In this document: positions 23,088 through 33,774 of the stretch, piece after piece
How positions within the stretch are numbered: the first letter of the stretch is position 1
Layout: each line of letters opens with the position of its first letter
DNA from: Streptomyces fradiae
GTDB taxonomy: Bacteria > Actinomycetota > Actinomycetes > Streptomycetales > Streptomycetaceae
Direction of reading: 5' to 3'
Assembly: GCF_041270065.1 (NCBI RefSeq)
Contig: NZ_CP065958.1
Location: forward strand, 1,550,001 to 1,614,000
Length of the DNA stretch: 64,000 nt
Translations under genes and position numbers: made by a program
Notes under the pieces: model-generated
What the model was told of the DNA's origin: nothing
What the model saw: the letters and a program-made list of their open reading frames with translations, nothing else
The model's database searches: none

Positions 23088-24086
23088 ATGACAACAACTA
23101 CGTACGCTGTACTTAGTGAGGGTCTGCAGAAGCGCTACGGCGACGTGCACGCGCTGCGCGGGCTCGACCTCGCCGTCCCCGAGGGCACCGTCTGCGGGAT
23201 CCTCGGACGCAACGGCGCCGGGAAGACCACCGCCGTCCGGGTGCTGACCACGCTCGTGCGGCCGGACGGCGGCAGCGCCCGGGTGGCCGGGTGCGACGTG
23301 GTCCGCGACCCGGCCGGGGTGCGCAGGCGGATCGCGGTCACCGGGCAGTACGCCTCGGTCGACGGCGACCTCACCGGCGCCGAGAACCTGCGGCTCTTCG
23401 CCCGCCTCCTGCGCGCCCCGCGCTCGCGCGCCGACGAACTCCTGGAGCGCTTCGGCCTCGCCGAGGCCGCCGGCCGCCCGGCCCGCACCTACTCCGGCGG
23501 CATGCGGCGCCGGCTCGACCTGGCGGCGAGCCTGATCGTGCCGCCGCGGGTGCTCTTCCTCGACGAGCCGACCACCGGGCTCGACCCGCACAGCAGGAAC
23601 GGGATCTGGGACGCCGTACGGGAGTTGGCGGCCGGCGGCACCACCGTGCTGCTCACCACCCAGTACCTGGAGGAGGCCGACCGGCTCGCCGACGAGGTCG
23701 TCCTGGTCGACGGGGGCCGGGCCGCCGAGCGCGGCACCCCGACCGAACTCAAGGCGCTGATCGGCAGTTACGCCGAGGTCGTGGTCGCCGAACCGGCGGC
23801 CCTCGAAGCGGCCGCGGCCGTGCTCGACCGGCTCACCGGGTCGCTGCCGGTCCTGGACGCCGAGCGCCGCACGGTCGGCGCGGTCACCACCGACCCCTCC
23901 CTGACCCTCCCCCGGCTCGTCCGCGAGATCGACGCGGCCGGCGTCCCCGTCCTCGACGCCTCGCTGCGCCCGCCCACCCTCGACGAGGTGTTCCTGCGCC
24001 TCACCGAGCGCGGCGCGGGCCCCGACGCCACCGACCGCACCGGCACCCACCACACCGGCACCGACCGCAAGGAGTTCGCCGCATGA
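23088..24086 (+). CDS. DrrA-type ABC exporter ATP-binding protein
   Basis: A 332-residue ATPase of the daunorubicin-resistance (DrrA) subfamily. It shows Walker A (GRNGAGKTT, 40-48), signature (TYSGGMRRRLDLA), Walker B (VLFLDEPTTGLDP), switch His replaced by Gln in LTTQYLEEAD as usual in DrrA, and the extended C-terminal domain with TLDEVFLRLT. It powers export of a drug-like compound with the permease whose ATG overlaps its stop. The ATG at 23088 has no Shine-Dalgarno; a leaderless start is likely. The second operator copy lies inside codons 4-10. Confidence 0.93.
   Translation: MTTTTYAVLSEGLQKRYGDVHALRGLDLAVPEGTVCGILGRNGAGKTTAVRVLTTLVRPDGGSARVAGCDVVRDPAGVRRRIAVTGQYASVDGDLTGAENLRLFARLLRAPRSRADELLERFGLAEAAGRPARTYSGGMRRRLDLAASLIVPPRVLFLDEPTTGLDPHSRNGIWDAVRELAAGGTTVLLTTQYLEEADRLADEVVLVDGGRAAERGTPTELKALIGSYAEVVVAEPAALEAAAAVLDRLTGSLPVLDAERRTVGAVTTDPSLTLPRLVREIDAAGVPVLDASLRPPTLDEVFLRLTERGAGPDATDRTGTHHTGTDRKEFAA
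23098..23117. promoter_or_regulatory. TetR operator copy 2, inside the start of the coding region
   Basis: CTACGTACGCTGTACTTAGT repeats copy 1 (23052-23071) 46 bp downstream, with core GTAC-GCT-GTAC, and lies within codons 4-10 of the ATPase gene. It would place a repressor directly behind the transcription start. Confidence 0.5.
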
Positions 24087-24871
24087 GCGCGAGCGCTCTC
24101 GTCCACGACGGCACCGCGATGCTCGGGCGGAATCTGCTGCGGGTCCGGCACGCCCCGGCGATCACCGTCATGACGCAGACGATGCCGATCGTCTTCCTGC
24201 TCTTCTTCGGGTACGTGTTCGGCGGCGCGCTCGCCATGCCGGGCGCCGACTACCGGGCGTTCCTGGTGCCGGGCATGCTGGTGGCGACGGCCGCCAACGG
24301 GGTGATGACCGGGATGTTCCAGGCGGCCCAGGACACCCACCGGGGTGTGACGGACCGGCTGCGGACCCTGCCGGTGAGCCGGGCGGCGGTGCCGCTGGGG
24401 CAGGCGCTCGCCGATCTCGTCACCACCGCGGTGGGCACGGTTCCGCTGCTGCTCGTCGGCCTCGCGATGGGCTGGCGGATCGAGGGCACGGCCGTCGAGG
24501 CGGCGGGCGCGCTGGGGCTGCTGCTGCTCTTCCGGTTCGCGGCGACCTGGGTGGGCATCCTGCTCGGGCTGGCGTCGAAGAGCGAGGAGGCGGCCGGTCA
24601 GCTGGGCAGCGCCACCTTCATGCTGCCGCTGCTGTCGAACGCGTATCTGCCGACCGACGGCATGCCGGGCTGGCTGCGCACGGTTTCGGAGTGGAATCCG
24701 ATCTCGGCGGTGTCGACGGCCGTCCGGGGGCTGTTCGGGAACGCGCCGGTGCCGGCGCCCGGCGAGGCGGCCTGGCCGGTGACGCACCCGGTGGCCGGGG
24801 CGCTGCTCTGGTCGCTGGCGCTGCTCGCGCTGTGTGTCCCGGCGGCGGTCAGGCGCTGCGCACGGGGCTGA
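24083..24871 (+). CDS. DrrB-type ABC-2 permease
   Basis: A 262-residue ABC-2 membrane protein with six predicted helices and the typical features MTQTMPIVFLLFFGYVFGGA, FLVPGMLVATAANGVMTGMF, DRLRTLPVSRAAVPLG and LSNAYLPTDGMPGWLRTVSE. It forms the membrane channel for the DrrA-type ATPase. ATG 24083 overlaps the ATPase stop (ATGA), giving coupled translation. The substrate is unknown; no antibiotic gene cluster is present, so a general drug or self-metabolite pump is likely. Confidence 0.92.
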   Translation: MSASALVHDGTAMLGRNLLRVRHAPAITVMTQTMPIVFLLFFGYVFGGALAMPGADYRAFLVPGMLVATAANGVMTGMFQAAQDTHRGVTDRLRTLPVSRAAVPLGQALADLVTTAVGTVPLLLVGLAMGWRIEGTAVEAAGALGLLLLFRFAATWVGILLGLASKSEEAAGQLGSATFMLPLLSNAYLPTDGMPGWLRTVSEWNPISAVSTAVRGLFGNAPVPAPGEAAWPVTHPVAGALLWSLALLALCVPAAVRRCARG

Positions 24872-25056
24872 GCCGGGACGCCGACCGGTGCCGGGAGGCG
24901 GGGCGGGGCCGGTGGGGAGAGGGCGCCGGACGGGCGGGGACACGTCCGGCGGCGGGTCGGAAGCGGGTCGTGGGCCGAGCGGGGGCGGGCGGGAGCGAAG
25001 CGTCGGGGTACGCGGGAGCCCGGCCCGGACGGCCTGTCAGCGCGGGGCGTCGAGGG

Positions 25057-25329
25057 TCAGTGGTGGCTGCCGAAGAGCGAGCGGCGGAGCCGGCGGAGCG
25101 GGGCGAAGAGCGAGACCCGCGAGCTGCGGCTGCGGTGGCCCTGCACCGGCACCTCACGCGTACGCGTCGTCAGTTCCCGCATGAGCAGGGTCGCCTCGGC
25201 CGCCTCGCGCTGCGGTATGGCGGGACCGCCGAGCACCGCGAGATGGCGGTCGAGTCGCGAACTCGTCGCGCTGCTCCCGCAGGTGATGGCAGGCACTCGC
25301 GGCCTGCTGCGCATTGCTATCTGTTCCAT
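25057..25329 (-). CDS. Small conserved protein of unknown function
   Basis: A 90-residue basic protein from ATG 25329, which follows GGGGAG at good spacing. The sequence MEQIAMRSRPRVPAITCGSS, then SSRLDRHLAVLGGPAIP and a C-terminal basic FAPLRRLRRSLFG, looks like a small Streptomyces-conserved protein I have seen but cannot assign. A cytoplasmic protein with a basic tail is all that can be said. It diverges from the Ser/Thr kinase gene at 25605; the 275 bp between them must hold both promoters. Confidence 0.55.
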   Translation of the reverse strand: MEQIAMRSRPRVPAITCGSSATSSRLDRHLAVLGGPAIPQREAAEATLLMRELTTRTREVPVQGHRSRSSRVSLFAPLRRLRRSLFGSHH

Positions 25330-25604
25330 GTCACTCCCCACCCGTACGAGGGCACCCGGCCCGGGCAGGTTAACCCTATCGCTCCGCTACGACACCCGTG
25401 TATTCCGGCCGCAGGATTCACCGCTTGTGTACGGGGGTTGACGATCACTGTCCGAATCCGTCTGGTTCCAGGGTGAGTTGGACAGCGCTCGAACACCTGT
25501 CGAACCGTCACGAACCATCCTGCACGCCCGGCCCCCACCAGCGGCCCCGCAACAGGGTGTGATCTCCGCCACCAAAAGCGGCGACCCTCCGCTACCGTGG
25601 AGAG

Positions 25605-27260
25605 ATGACGGTCATCGCGGGGCGTTACCGGCTGCTCGACGTGCTCGGCGAGGGCGGGATGGGCACCGTCTGGCGCGCCCGGGACGAGGTCCTGGGGCGC
25701 GAGGTGGCGGTCAAGGAGGTACGCGCCCCGGCCGGTCTGCCGGACGCCGACCGCGAGCGGTTGTTCGCCCGCCTGGAGCGGGAGGCCCGGTCGGCCGCGC
25801 GGATCACCCATCGCAATGTCGTCACCGTCTACGACGTGGCCCTGGACGACGACCGCCCCTGGATCGTGATGGAGCTGGTCCGCGGGCTCACCCTGGCGGA
25901 GACCCTGGAGGCCGAGGGGCCGCTGCCGCCGCGCCGGGCGGCGCACGTGGGCGCCGAGGTGTGCGCGGCGCTGCGCGCGGCGCACGAGGCGGGGGTGCTG
26001 CACCGGGACGTGAAGCCGGCGAACGTGCTGCTCGCCAACGACGGGCGGGTGGTGCTCACCGACTTCGGGATCGCCGCCGTGGAGGGCGTCTCGCCGCTGA
26101 CCATGACCGGCGAGCTGATCGGCTCGCCCGAATACCTGGCGCCCGAGCGGGCCCTGGGGCACACGCCGGGGCCCGCGGCCGACCTGTGGTCGCTCGGCGT
26201 GCTGCTGTACGCGGCGGTGGAAGGCGTGTCGCCGTTCCGGCGGGAGACGCCGCTGGACACCCTGCGCACGGTGGTGGACGAGGAGCCGCTGCCGCCCGCG
26301 CACGCCGGGCCGCTGGCGCCGGTGATCGAGGGGCTGCTGCGCAAGGAGCCGGAGCAGCGGCTCTCCGCGCGGGTGGCGGAGGATCAGCTGCGCCTGGTCG
26401 GCGCGGGCGGCGCGCCGCGCACGGAGCCGCCGCCGGCGGGGGCGTACGCGCCGCTCCCGGTGGGAGGTCCGGGCGGGCCCGGCGGGACCGGCGGGCCTGG
26501 TGGCACCGGGCCGACCGCCCCGATGCCCGTACCTGCCCCGGTGCCCGGCCCTGGCCCGGAGGAGTCCGGCCGTCCGCGCCGGCGGTGGGGTCTGGTGGCC
26601 GGGATCGCCGCGCTGCTCCTGGTGGCGGGCGGGCTGACGTACGCGGCGCTGCGCGACTCGGGTGCGGACGACGGCGGTTCGCCGGTGCCGCCGGTGACGA
26701 CGAGCGCGCCGACGACGGCACCGAGCACCGCCTCGCCGTCCACGTCGGCGGAGACGGGCACCACCTCGCCGAGCGCGACGACCACTCCCCCGGTGTCGGT
26801 GATCGTGAGCGTGCGGGCGGTGCGCGACACATACGAGGGCGCGTGTCCGCCGCCGCTCGACGCGGCGCCGCAATTCGCGGCGGCGGTGACGGTGGACCGG
26901 ACGCCGGCGACCGTGTCGTACCGCTGGGCGACGGAGAGCGGCGAGAAGCAGGACGCGGCCTGGCGGACCCTGGACTTCCCCGAGGGCGGGCCGACCGAGC
27001 AGCGGCTGACCCGGACTCAGGCGGACTATCCGGCGGGGGCGCAGGTGAGCGACCGGATCCGCCTTGAGGTGCGGGATCCGGTGGCCCGCGAGTCGAACTG
27101 GGTGGATTTCTCGGTGACGTGCGAGGAGACGGCCCCGCCGCCGTCGTCGCCGCCCGCGACGACGGCGACTCCTTCGGGCGGGACCGCCTCCCCGGGCGGT
27201 GCTCCCGGCGGTGCGCCGGGCGGTGGTGCGGGGACGGCCGCGGCTATGCCACGCCGCTGA
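25605..27260 (+). CDS. PknB-type Ser/Thr protein kinase with extracytoplasmic domain
   Basis: A 551-residue membrane kinase. The kinase domain (about 8-265) has the Gly loop GEGGMGTVWRA, Lys37 in VAVKEV, HRDVKPANV (about 132), DFGIA (about 152) and SPEYLAPERA. A Pro/Gly-rich linker, one membrane helix (about 328-350, WGLVAGIAALLLVAGG) and a Thr/Ser/Pro-rich stalk follow, then an external beta domain of about 110 residues with two cysteines (EGACPPP, VTCEE) and a Gly/Pro tail; it has no PASTA repeats. The external domain presumably senses an unknown cue. Its last 17 bp overlap the convergent SGNH lipase gene. Confidence 0.93.
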   Translation: MTVIAGRYRLLDVLGEGGMGTVWRARDEVLGREVAVKEVRAPAGLPDADRERLFARLEREARSAARITHRNVVTVYDVALDDDRPWIVMELVRGLTLAETLEAEGPLPPRRAAHVGAEVCAALRAAHEAGVLHRDVKPANVLLANDGRVVLTDFGIAAVEGVSPLTMTGELIGSPEYLAPERALGHTPGPAADLWSLGVLLYAAVEGVSPFRRETPLDTLRTVVDEEPLPPAHAGPLAPVIEGLLRKEPEQRLSARVAEDQLRLVGAGGAPRTEPPPAGAYAPLPVGGPGGPGGTGGPGGTGPTAPMPVPAPVPGPGPEESGRPRRRWGLVAGIAALLLVAGGLTYAALRDSGADDGGSPVPPVTTSAPTTAPSTASPSTSAETGTTSPSATTTPPVSVIVSVRAVRDTYEGACPPPLDAAPQFAAAVTVDRTPATVSYRWATESGEKQDAAWRTLDFPEGGPTEQRLTRTQADYPAGAQVSDRIRLEVRDPVARESNWVDFSVTCEETAPPPSSPPATTATPSGGTASPGGAPGGAPGGGAGTAAAMPRR

Positions 27261-28050
27261 AGGTCGGCAGATAGCCGCCGGACTGTCCGGCGGCGGTCGG
27301 GTGGTACGACTCGCCGATGTTGAGCCAGTTGAGGCTGTGCAGCCAGGACGAGCCGGAGCAGATCTCGTGGCCGGTGAAGGCCGGGACGACGCCGGCGAAG
27401 GGGAAGCCGTGGTTTGCGGCGCGCTTGGCGGTGGCGGCGTTGAGGTAGTCGGAGGCGTCGTTGATGGCGCGGCGCTCGTTCTCGCTCAGGCCGGCCACGC
27501 AGGTGCCGTTGAGCTGGTAGAAGCGCGGGTAACCGAGCACCACCACGCGGGCGTTGGGGGCCTTGTTGCGGATGGCGTTGTAGACCGAGTCGAGCTTGCC
27601 GGGCAGGGTCGTGTCGACATAGCTCTTGGCTTGATTCACTCGGTTGATACAGGTCGCCTCGGACTGCAGGACACAGGTCGTCATGACGTCGGCGAAACCG
27701 GCGTCGTTGCCGCCGATCGTGATCGAGACCAGGTCGGTGCCGGTGTTGAGGGGTCCGAGCTGATTCGCCGTGACATCACCCGTTCGGGCGCCCGAGCAGG
27801 CGGTGAAGGCGAAGGAGGACGGCGCGTGGGCGTTCTTCCAGAGGACCGGATAGGCCTTGGTGGAGCGCTTGCAGTCGCCGCTGGCGCTGTCGTAACTCCC
27901 GGCTCCGACACCGGAGGAGTACGAGTCGCCCAGGGCCACGTAGTCCACCGCGGCGGTCTCGGCGGCCTGTGCGACCCCGGCCCCGGTGAGGGCGAGGACG
28001 GCGCCGAGGAGCAGCGAGGACGAGAAGGCCGTAAAACGGGACAGTTTCAT
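27244..28050 (-). CDS. Secreted SGNH/GDSL lipase-esterase
   Basis: A 268-residue enzyme with signal peptide (about 1-29, ending GVAQA) and SGNH blocks: block I GDSYSSGVG (nucleophile Ser), the Gly-containing block, block III TIGGNDAGF, and block V near the end in the SYHPTAAGQ motif with Asp/His. Several cysteines suggest disulfides. It hydrolyses ester lipids outside the cell. It resembles the secreted SGNH lipase SCO1725 of S. coelicolor as I recall. ATG 28050 follows GGGAGG. The gene is convergent with the kinase and overlaps it by 17 bp. Confidence 0.93.
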   Translation of the reverse strand: MKLSRFTAFSSSLLLGAVLALTGAGVAQAAETAAVDYVALGDSYSSGVGAGSYDSASGDCKRSTKAYPVLWKNAHAPSSFAFTACSGARTGDVTANQLGPLNTGTDLVSITIGGNDAGFADVMTTCVLQSEATCINRVNQAKSYVDTTLPGKLDSVYNAIRNKAPNARVVVLGYPRFYQLNGTCVAGLSENERRAINDASDYLNAATAKRAANHGFPFAGVVPAFTGHEICSGSSWLHSLNWLNIGESYHPTAAGQSGGYLPTFSGVA

Positions 28051-28284
28051 GGAACCTCCCTGTAGCAGGATCTCTGCGTTACCAGGTAGTAGCAGCGGAT
28101 CCCGCCCACCGGAAGTGTTCATGTCAAAACTCGTGGTGGACGCGCGTTGAAACCTCTTCAGGAACCAATGGATTCAAGCCAGTCGACGAACCGTCACGAA
28201 GTACCGCGAGGAGGGTACGAGGAGGGGTACGAGGAGAGGTGCGCGGACCTTCCGCGCCCCTCCCGCTCGTACCCCCTGCCCGGC

Positions 28285-28659
28285 CTACTCCTCGTACGCG
28301 GCCCGCAGCGCGTCCCGCACCGCGGCGCTCGCCGCGTCGTGGCTGAGGCCCAGGCGGTGGGCCTCCGTGGCATAGGCCGCGGCGGCCGTGGCGGCGAGCC
28401 GGGAGGCCGCGTCGGAGGCGGCGGCGATGAAGGTGCCGTTGCGGCCGCGGGTCTCGATCACACCGTCCGCCTCAAGGGCCTTGTACGCCTTGGCGACGGT
28501 GTTCGCCGCCAGGCCCAGGTCCTCCGCGAGACCGCGCACCGTCGGGAGCTTGTAGCCGACGGGCAGCTCGCCCGAGCGGGCCCTCTCCGAGATATGGGCG
28601 CGCAGTTGTTCGTACGGAGCGGTGGTGGAACGGGGATCCACGCTGATTCGAAGCGTCAC
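28285..28659 (-). CDS. GntR-family regulator, YtrA type
   Basis: A 124-residue protein with a GntR winged helix (about 10-78; KLPTVRGLAEDLGLAANTVA, KAYKALEADGVIETRGRNGT) and only a short helical tail, the YtrA-subfamily size. YtrA-type regulators usually control ABC transporters, but none is adjacent; the divergent neighbour is a GNAT gene. The GTG at 28659 starts MTLRISVD, the usual opening of this group. Target unknown. Confidence 0.88.
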   Translation of the reverse strand: MTLRISVDPRSTTAPYEQLRAHISERARSGELPVGYKLPTVRGLAEDLGLAANTVAKAYKALEADGVIETRGRNGTFIAAASDAASRLAATAAAAYATEAHRLGLSHDAASAAVRDALRAAYEE

Positions 28660-28733
28660 CCGCCTGATTCTGCACCCGGCCCGCCGGAAAATGGGAGGCG
28701 GGCGGCGCGGCCCGGCGCATACCGTGCGGTGAC

Positions 28734-29643
28734 ATGACTGTGATCGTCCGCGATGTACGGCCCTCGGCCCCCGAGGACGCCGAGGCCTTCGCCCGGGTGC
28801 GGCGCGCCGCGCTGCCCTGCATGCTCGCGACCGGCCGGCAGGTGGCCCACGACTGGGCGCATGCCCATCCCGACGCCCACGCCAGGCCGCTGCTCGCCGA
28901 GGCCGACGGGCAGGTGATCGGCACCGCCGAGGTGTCGTTGGCCCACGAGTCGCCCGAGCCGGGCATCGGTGACGTCAATGTCTACGTCGACCCCGCGCAC
29001 CGCCGCCGGGGTGCCGGGGCGCTGCTGCTGCGCGCCGCCGAGGAGCATCTGGCGTGTGCCGGGGCGGACACCCTCTACAGCTGGGTGCTCGACGAGCCGG
29101 CGAACCTCGCCTTCGCCGGGCGCCACGGCTATGCCGGCAGCCGCTCGGCCTATTTCCTGCGCCTCGACCTGACGACGGCCGCACTGCCGCCGCTCCAGGA
29201 GGCGCCGGCCGGGGTGGAGCTGCGCACGGCGGCGGACTTCGCCGCCGACCCGCGCCCGCTGTTCGAGCTTGACGCGCTGACCACGGCCGACGAGCCGGGT
29301 GACGTGGCGGCCGAACTCGACGACTACGCGCACTGGCTGGCCACCACCTGGGAGCACCCGCTGCTCGACCGGGAGCTGACCACGGTCGCGGTGGTCGACG
29401 GCCGGCCGGTCGCCTTCAGCGCCGCCCGCACCGACGGAGAGGGGCGCTACGGCTCGGGGATGACCGGTACCCACCCGGACCACCGGGGCCGGGGCCTGGC
29501 CAAGCTGGTGAAGAACGCCTCGCTGCATCTGGCCCGGGCGGCCGGCTGCACGGAGGCCTTCACCGGCAACGACGCCGAGAACGCCCCCATGCTGGCCGTC
29601 AACCGATGGTTCGGCTACGAGATCCGCGCGAAGGAGACCCGTC

Positions 29644-29663
<20 letters not shown>
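28734..29663 (+). CDS. Double-domain GNAT N-acetyltransferase
   Basis: A 309-residue protein with two GNAT domains. The first (about 1-150) has the acetyl-CoA loop VYVDPAHRRRGAGALLL; the second (about 158-309) has GTHPDHRGRGLAKLVKNASL and NAENAPMLAVNRWFGY-like motifs, so both appear able to bind acetyl-CoA. Mycothiol synthase has a similar two-domain layout, but this looks like a separate group; the acceptor is unknown. It overlaps the next gene by 20 bp, implying coupling with the DUF402 protein. Confidence 0.88.
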
Positions 29664-30598
<935 letters not shown>

Positions 30599-30721
30599 TC
30601 AGGCCGCCGACTGTCCGAAACTCACCCCTTCGGGGGCGCGTTGAGGAATTTCCCGATGTGCGTACGGTCGTACGACGCTCCCGCCCCCTCCCCCGGCACC
30701 GCCCGCCCCGCCCCGCCCCGG

Positions 30722-32224
30722 TCACGCTCGGGCGGTGGCCTCGCGGCGCCGTCCGATCAGCTTCCGCAGCAGCGGCCAGGCCAGCAGGATCAGCACGACC
30801 GCGTACACGGTGACCGAGAACGGGGTGTCGACGAGTCCGGCCGGCGAGCCGTCGCTGATCTGGAGGGCGCGGCGGAGCTGCTGTTCGGCGGCCGGGCCGA
30901 GGATGACGCCGATGACGGCGGGCAGGACGGGCAGTCCGTAGCGCCGCATGCCGAAGCCGACGAGCCCGATGGCGAGCAGGATCACCAGGTCGAGGGCGGC
31001 GCCGCCGACCGCGTACGCGCCGACGGCGGCGAAGAACAGGATGCCGGCGTAGAGGTACGGGCGGGGGATGCGCAGCAGTTTCGCCCAGACCGGCGCGAGC
31101 GGCAGGTTGAGCGCGAGCAGCAGCACCATGCCGACGAACAGCGAGGCGATCAGGCCCCAGACCAGGTCGGGTTCGCGTTCGAAGAGGAGCGGGCCCGGCT
31201 GGATGCCGTACTGCTGGAAGGCGGCGAGCATCACGGCGGCGACGGCGGTGGTCGGAAGCCCGAGGGTGAGCATGGAGACCAGGGTGCCGGCGGCGGAGGC
31301 GGAGGCGGCGGACTCGGGGCCGGCGACGCCCTCGATGGCGCCCTTGCCGAACTCGTCCTTGTGCCGGGAGAGACGCTTCTCCGTCACGTACGACAGGAAG
31401 GTGGGGATCTCCGCGCCGCCGGCCGGGATCGCGCCGAACGGGAAGCCGATGAGCGGTCCGCGCAGCCAGGCCTTCCAGGTGCGCTTCACGTCGGAGCGGC
31501 CGAGCCAGGGGCGGCCCACCGGGATGGCCTCGCCGGTGGTGCGGCGCAGATGGGCGGCGACCCACAGGGCCTCGCCGATGGCGAAGAGTCCGACGGCGAC
31601 GATGACGACGTCGACCCCGTCGGCGAGCTGGAGGGAGCCGAAGGTGAGGCGCTGCTGGCCGGTCATCCGGTCGAGGCCGATCAGGCCGATGGTGAGGCCG
31701 ATGAGGAGGGAGGCCAGGCCGCGGATCCGGGAGGAGCCGAGGACGGAGGTCACCGCGATGAAGGCGAGGACCATGATGGCGAAGTAGTCGGGGGCGCCGA
31801 TGTCGACGGCGAGCGCGGCGACCGTCGGGGCGAGCGCGACGAGCAGGATCGTGCCGGCCAGGCCGCCGGTGAAGTGGCCGATGGCCGCGGCGGCGAGGGC
31901 CTGCGCGCCCCGCCCGGCCTTGGCCATCGGATTGCCTTCGATGGCGGCGACCACGGCCGCGCTCTCGCCGGGGGTGTTGAGCAGGATGGAGGTGGTGGAG
32001 CCGCCGAACATGGCGCCGTAGTAGATGCCGGCGAACATGATGAAGGCGCCGGTCGGCTCCAGGCCGTAGGTGACGGGGAGCAGCAGGGCGACGGCCATGG
32101 CGGGGCCGATGCCGGGGAGCACGCCGATGGCGGTGCCGAGCAGGACGCCGACGGCGGCCCACAGCAGGTTCATCGGGGTCAGCGCGGTGCCGAACCCGTC
32201 GAGCAGGGAGGTGAGCGAGTCCAT
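30722..32224 (-). CDS. tctA: Tripartite tricarboxylate transporter, large membrane subunit TctA
   Basis: A 500-residue membrane protein with 11-12 helices and the TctA signatures [40 protein letters not shown] and [15 protein letters not shown]. It is the channel subunit of a TTT transporter that takes up citrate or related carboxylates with a binding protein and a small subunit. It is the third gene of tctCBA, 3 bp after tctB. Confidence 0.95.
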   Translation of the reverse strand: MDSLTSLLDGFGTALTPMNLLWAAVGVLLGTAIGVLPGIGPAMAVALLLPVTYGLEPTGAFIMFAGIYYGAMFGGSTTSILLNTPGESAAVVAAIEGNPMAKAGRGAQALAAAAIGHFTGGLAGTILLVALAPTVAALAVDIGAPDYFAIMVLAFIAVTSVLGSSRIRGLASLLIGLTIGLIGLDRMTGQQRLTFGSLQLADGVDVVIVAVGLFAIGEALWVAAHLRRTTGEAIPVGRPWLGRSDVKRTWKAWLRGPLIGFPFGAIPAGGAEIPTFLSYVTEKRLSRHKDEFGKGAIEGVAGPESAASASAAGTLVSMLTLGLPTTAVAAVMLAAFQQYGIQPGPLLFEREPDLVWGLIASLFVGMVLLLALNLPLAPVWAKLLRIPRPYLYAGILFFAAVGAYAVGGAALDLVILLAIGLVGFGMRRYGLPVLPAVIGVILGPAAEQQLRRALQISDGSPAGLVDTPFSVTVYAVVLILLAWPLLRKLIGRRREATARA

Positions 32225-32227
32225 GGG

Positions 32228-32794
32228 TCAGAGCACTCCCATCAGCGGGCCGCCGGGCAGCGGGACTCCGAGCAGGTTGTTGAAGACGACATAGGTGAGG
32301 AGGGAGAGCGCGGCGGCGATCAGCGGGTCGCGGTGGTGGTGGCGGCTGCCGAGGGCGTAGGCGGCGCCCCAGAAGAGCAGGGCGCCGGAGACCGGGAAGC
32401 CGAGCGGGCCGATGAGCACGGCGAAGCCGAGGAAGACGCCGGCGAGGAGCAGGACGGTGCGCCAGTCGCTCGGCTCGGTCAGGTCGATGTCCTCGCCGCC
32501 CTCGGCCTCGCCGCGGCCGCCGCGCAGGACGTCGACGGCGAGGAGGACGGCGACGACGAGCAGGCCGGCGCCGACGACGAGGGGGACGGTGCGGGGGCCG
32601 ACGGGGCCGCGCTGTCCGATGTCCACGGTCATGGTGAGCGCGTCGGTGAGGACGAGGACACCGAGGAGGAACAGCAGGGCGCTGACGCCGAGTTCGGAGT
32701 GCTCGCGCAGCCAGGACGTGCGGGCGGCGGTGGGGGCTTCGGTGGTTTCGGGGGTCTTGGTGGTCTCTGGCGTCGTGTCGCCGGTCGTGGTCAC
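32228..32794 (-). CDS. tctB: Tripartite tricarboxylate transporter, small membrane subunit TctB
   Basis: A 188-residue protein with four predicted helices (about 35-55, 65-88, 115-140 and 150-180) and a Thr/Pro-rich N-terminal tail (TTTGDTTPETTKTPETTEAP). TctB proteins are poorly conserved, but size, topology and position between tctC and tctA identify it. The GTG at 32794 overlaps the tctC stop (GTGA), and its stop is 3 bp before the tctA ATG. Confidence 0.9.
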   Translation of the reverse strand: MTTTGDTTPETTKTPETTEAPTAARTSWLREHSELGVSALLFLLGVLVLTDALTMTVDIGQRGPVGPRTVPLVVGAGLLVVAVLLAVDVLRGGRGEAEGGEDIDLTEPSDWRTVLLLAGVFLGFAVLIGPLGFPVSGALLFWGAAYALGSRHHHRDPLIAAALSLLTYVVFNNLLGVPLPGGPLMGVL

Positions 32795-33774
32795 AGGCCG
32801 AGCTCCTTCAGGACGGTTCCGACCTGCTTGTCCTGGGCGGTGAGGAAGGTGCCGAACTCCTCGCCGGGCAGGAAGGCGTCGTTCCAGCCGTGGGTCTTCA
32901 GGGACTCCCGCCATTCCTTCGAGGCGTGCAGTTCGGTGACGAGGCCGACGAGCTTGTCGCGTTCGGCGTCGGTCAGCCCGGGCGGGGCGACGATCCCGCG
33001 CCAGTTGATGAACTCGGTGTCGAGGCCGGCCTCGCGCAGGGTGGGCGCGTCGAGTCCGGGGACGCGTTCGGCGCCGGTGACGGCGAGCAGGCGCAGTTCG
33101 CCGGCCTTGATCTGGTCGAGGTACTCGCCGACGCCGGAGACGCCGAAGGCGACCTTGTTCCCGAGGATGGAGGCGAGGAGTTCACCGCCGCCGTCGAAGG
33201 GGACGTAGTTGACGTCCTTCGGGGCGATGCCGGCGGCGCGGGCCATCAGCATGGGCGCGAGGTGGTCGGGTCCGCCGGGCGAGGAGCCGCCGCCGACGGG
33301 CAGTTTGCCGGGGTCCTTCCGCCAGGCGGCGAGCAGCTCCTGGATGGTCTTGTACGGGGAGTCCTTGCCGACCACGACGATGTCCTGCTCCATGGTGAGC
33401 CGGGCGATCGGGGTGGTGTCGGCGAGGGTCTTCGGCGTCTTGTTGGTGTGGACGGCGCCGACTACGCCGAGGCCCATGGACATGGCGAGCCGGCCGTTGC
33501 CGTGCTCGCCGACGAGCCGGGTGAGGCCGACGGTGCCGCCGGCGCCGGGCAGGTTGAAGACCTCGATGTCGGAGGTGAGTCCGGCGTCCTCGGCGTTCTT
33601 CGCCGCGGTGCGGGCGGTGATGTCGTAGCCGCCGCCGGGGGTGTTGGGGACCATGAAGCGCAGGCCGGGTATCTGTGTGCCGGTGCCGGCGCCGCTGCCG
33701 GAGGTGAGCAGCGGCGGTCCGACGAGCACGAGCAGCGCCGCCCCGAGCAGGGCGAGGGGAGTGCGCAGGCGCAC
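32791..33774 (-). CDS. tctC: Tripartite tricarboxylate transporter substrate-binding protein TctC
   Basis: A 327-residue periplasmic-type binding protein of the Bug/TctC family with an N-terminal membrane signal (about 1-25). Family motifs are FMVPNTPGGGYDITARTAAK, NLPGAGGTVGLTRL, GGSSPGGPDHLAPML and FDGGGELLASILGNKVAFG. It captures carboxylates such as citrate and delivers them to TctBA. There is no lipobox Cys, so it is held by an uncleaved signal or released. GTG 33774 follows AGAGG. The leader carries tandem GGGGAAC units (about 33790-33825). Confidence 0.93.
   Translation of the reverse strand: MRLRTPLALLGAALLVLVGPPLLTSGSGAGTGTQIPGLRFMVPNTPGGGYDITARTAAKNAEDAGLTSDIEVFNLPGAGGTVGLTRLVGEHGNGRLAMSMGLGVVGAVHTNKTPKTLADTTPIARLTMEQDIVVVGKDSPYKTIQELLAAWRKDPGKLPVGGGSSPGGPDHLAPMLMARAAGIAPKDVNYVPFDGGGELLASILGNKVAFGVSGVGEYLDQIKAGELRLLAVTGAERVPGLDAPTLREAGLDTEFINWRGIVAPPGLTDAERDKLVGLVTELHASKEWRESLKTHGWNDAFLPGEEFGTFLTAQDKQVGTVLKELGL

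Noticed and set aside
30655..30675. CGTACGGTCGTACG palindrome after tctA as an operator
   Set aside because: It lies downstream of tctA and upstream of the DUF6299-like promoter region without clear promoter context; such CGTACG words are common in this DNA.
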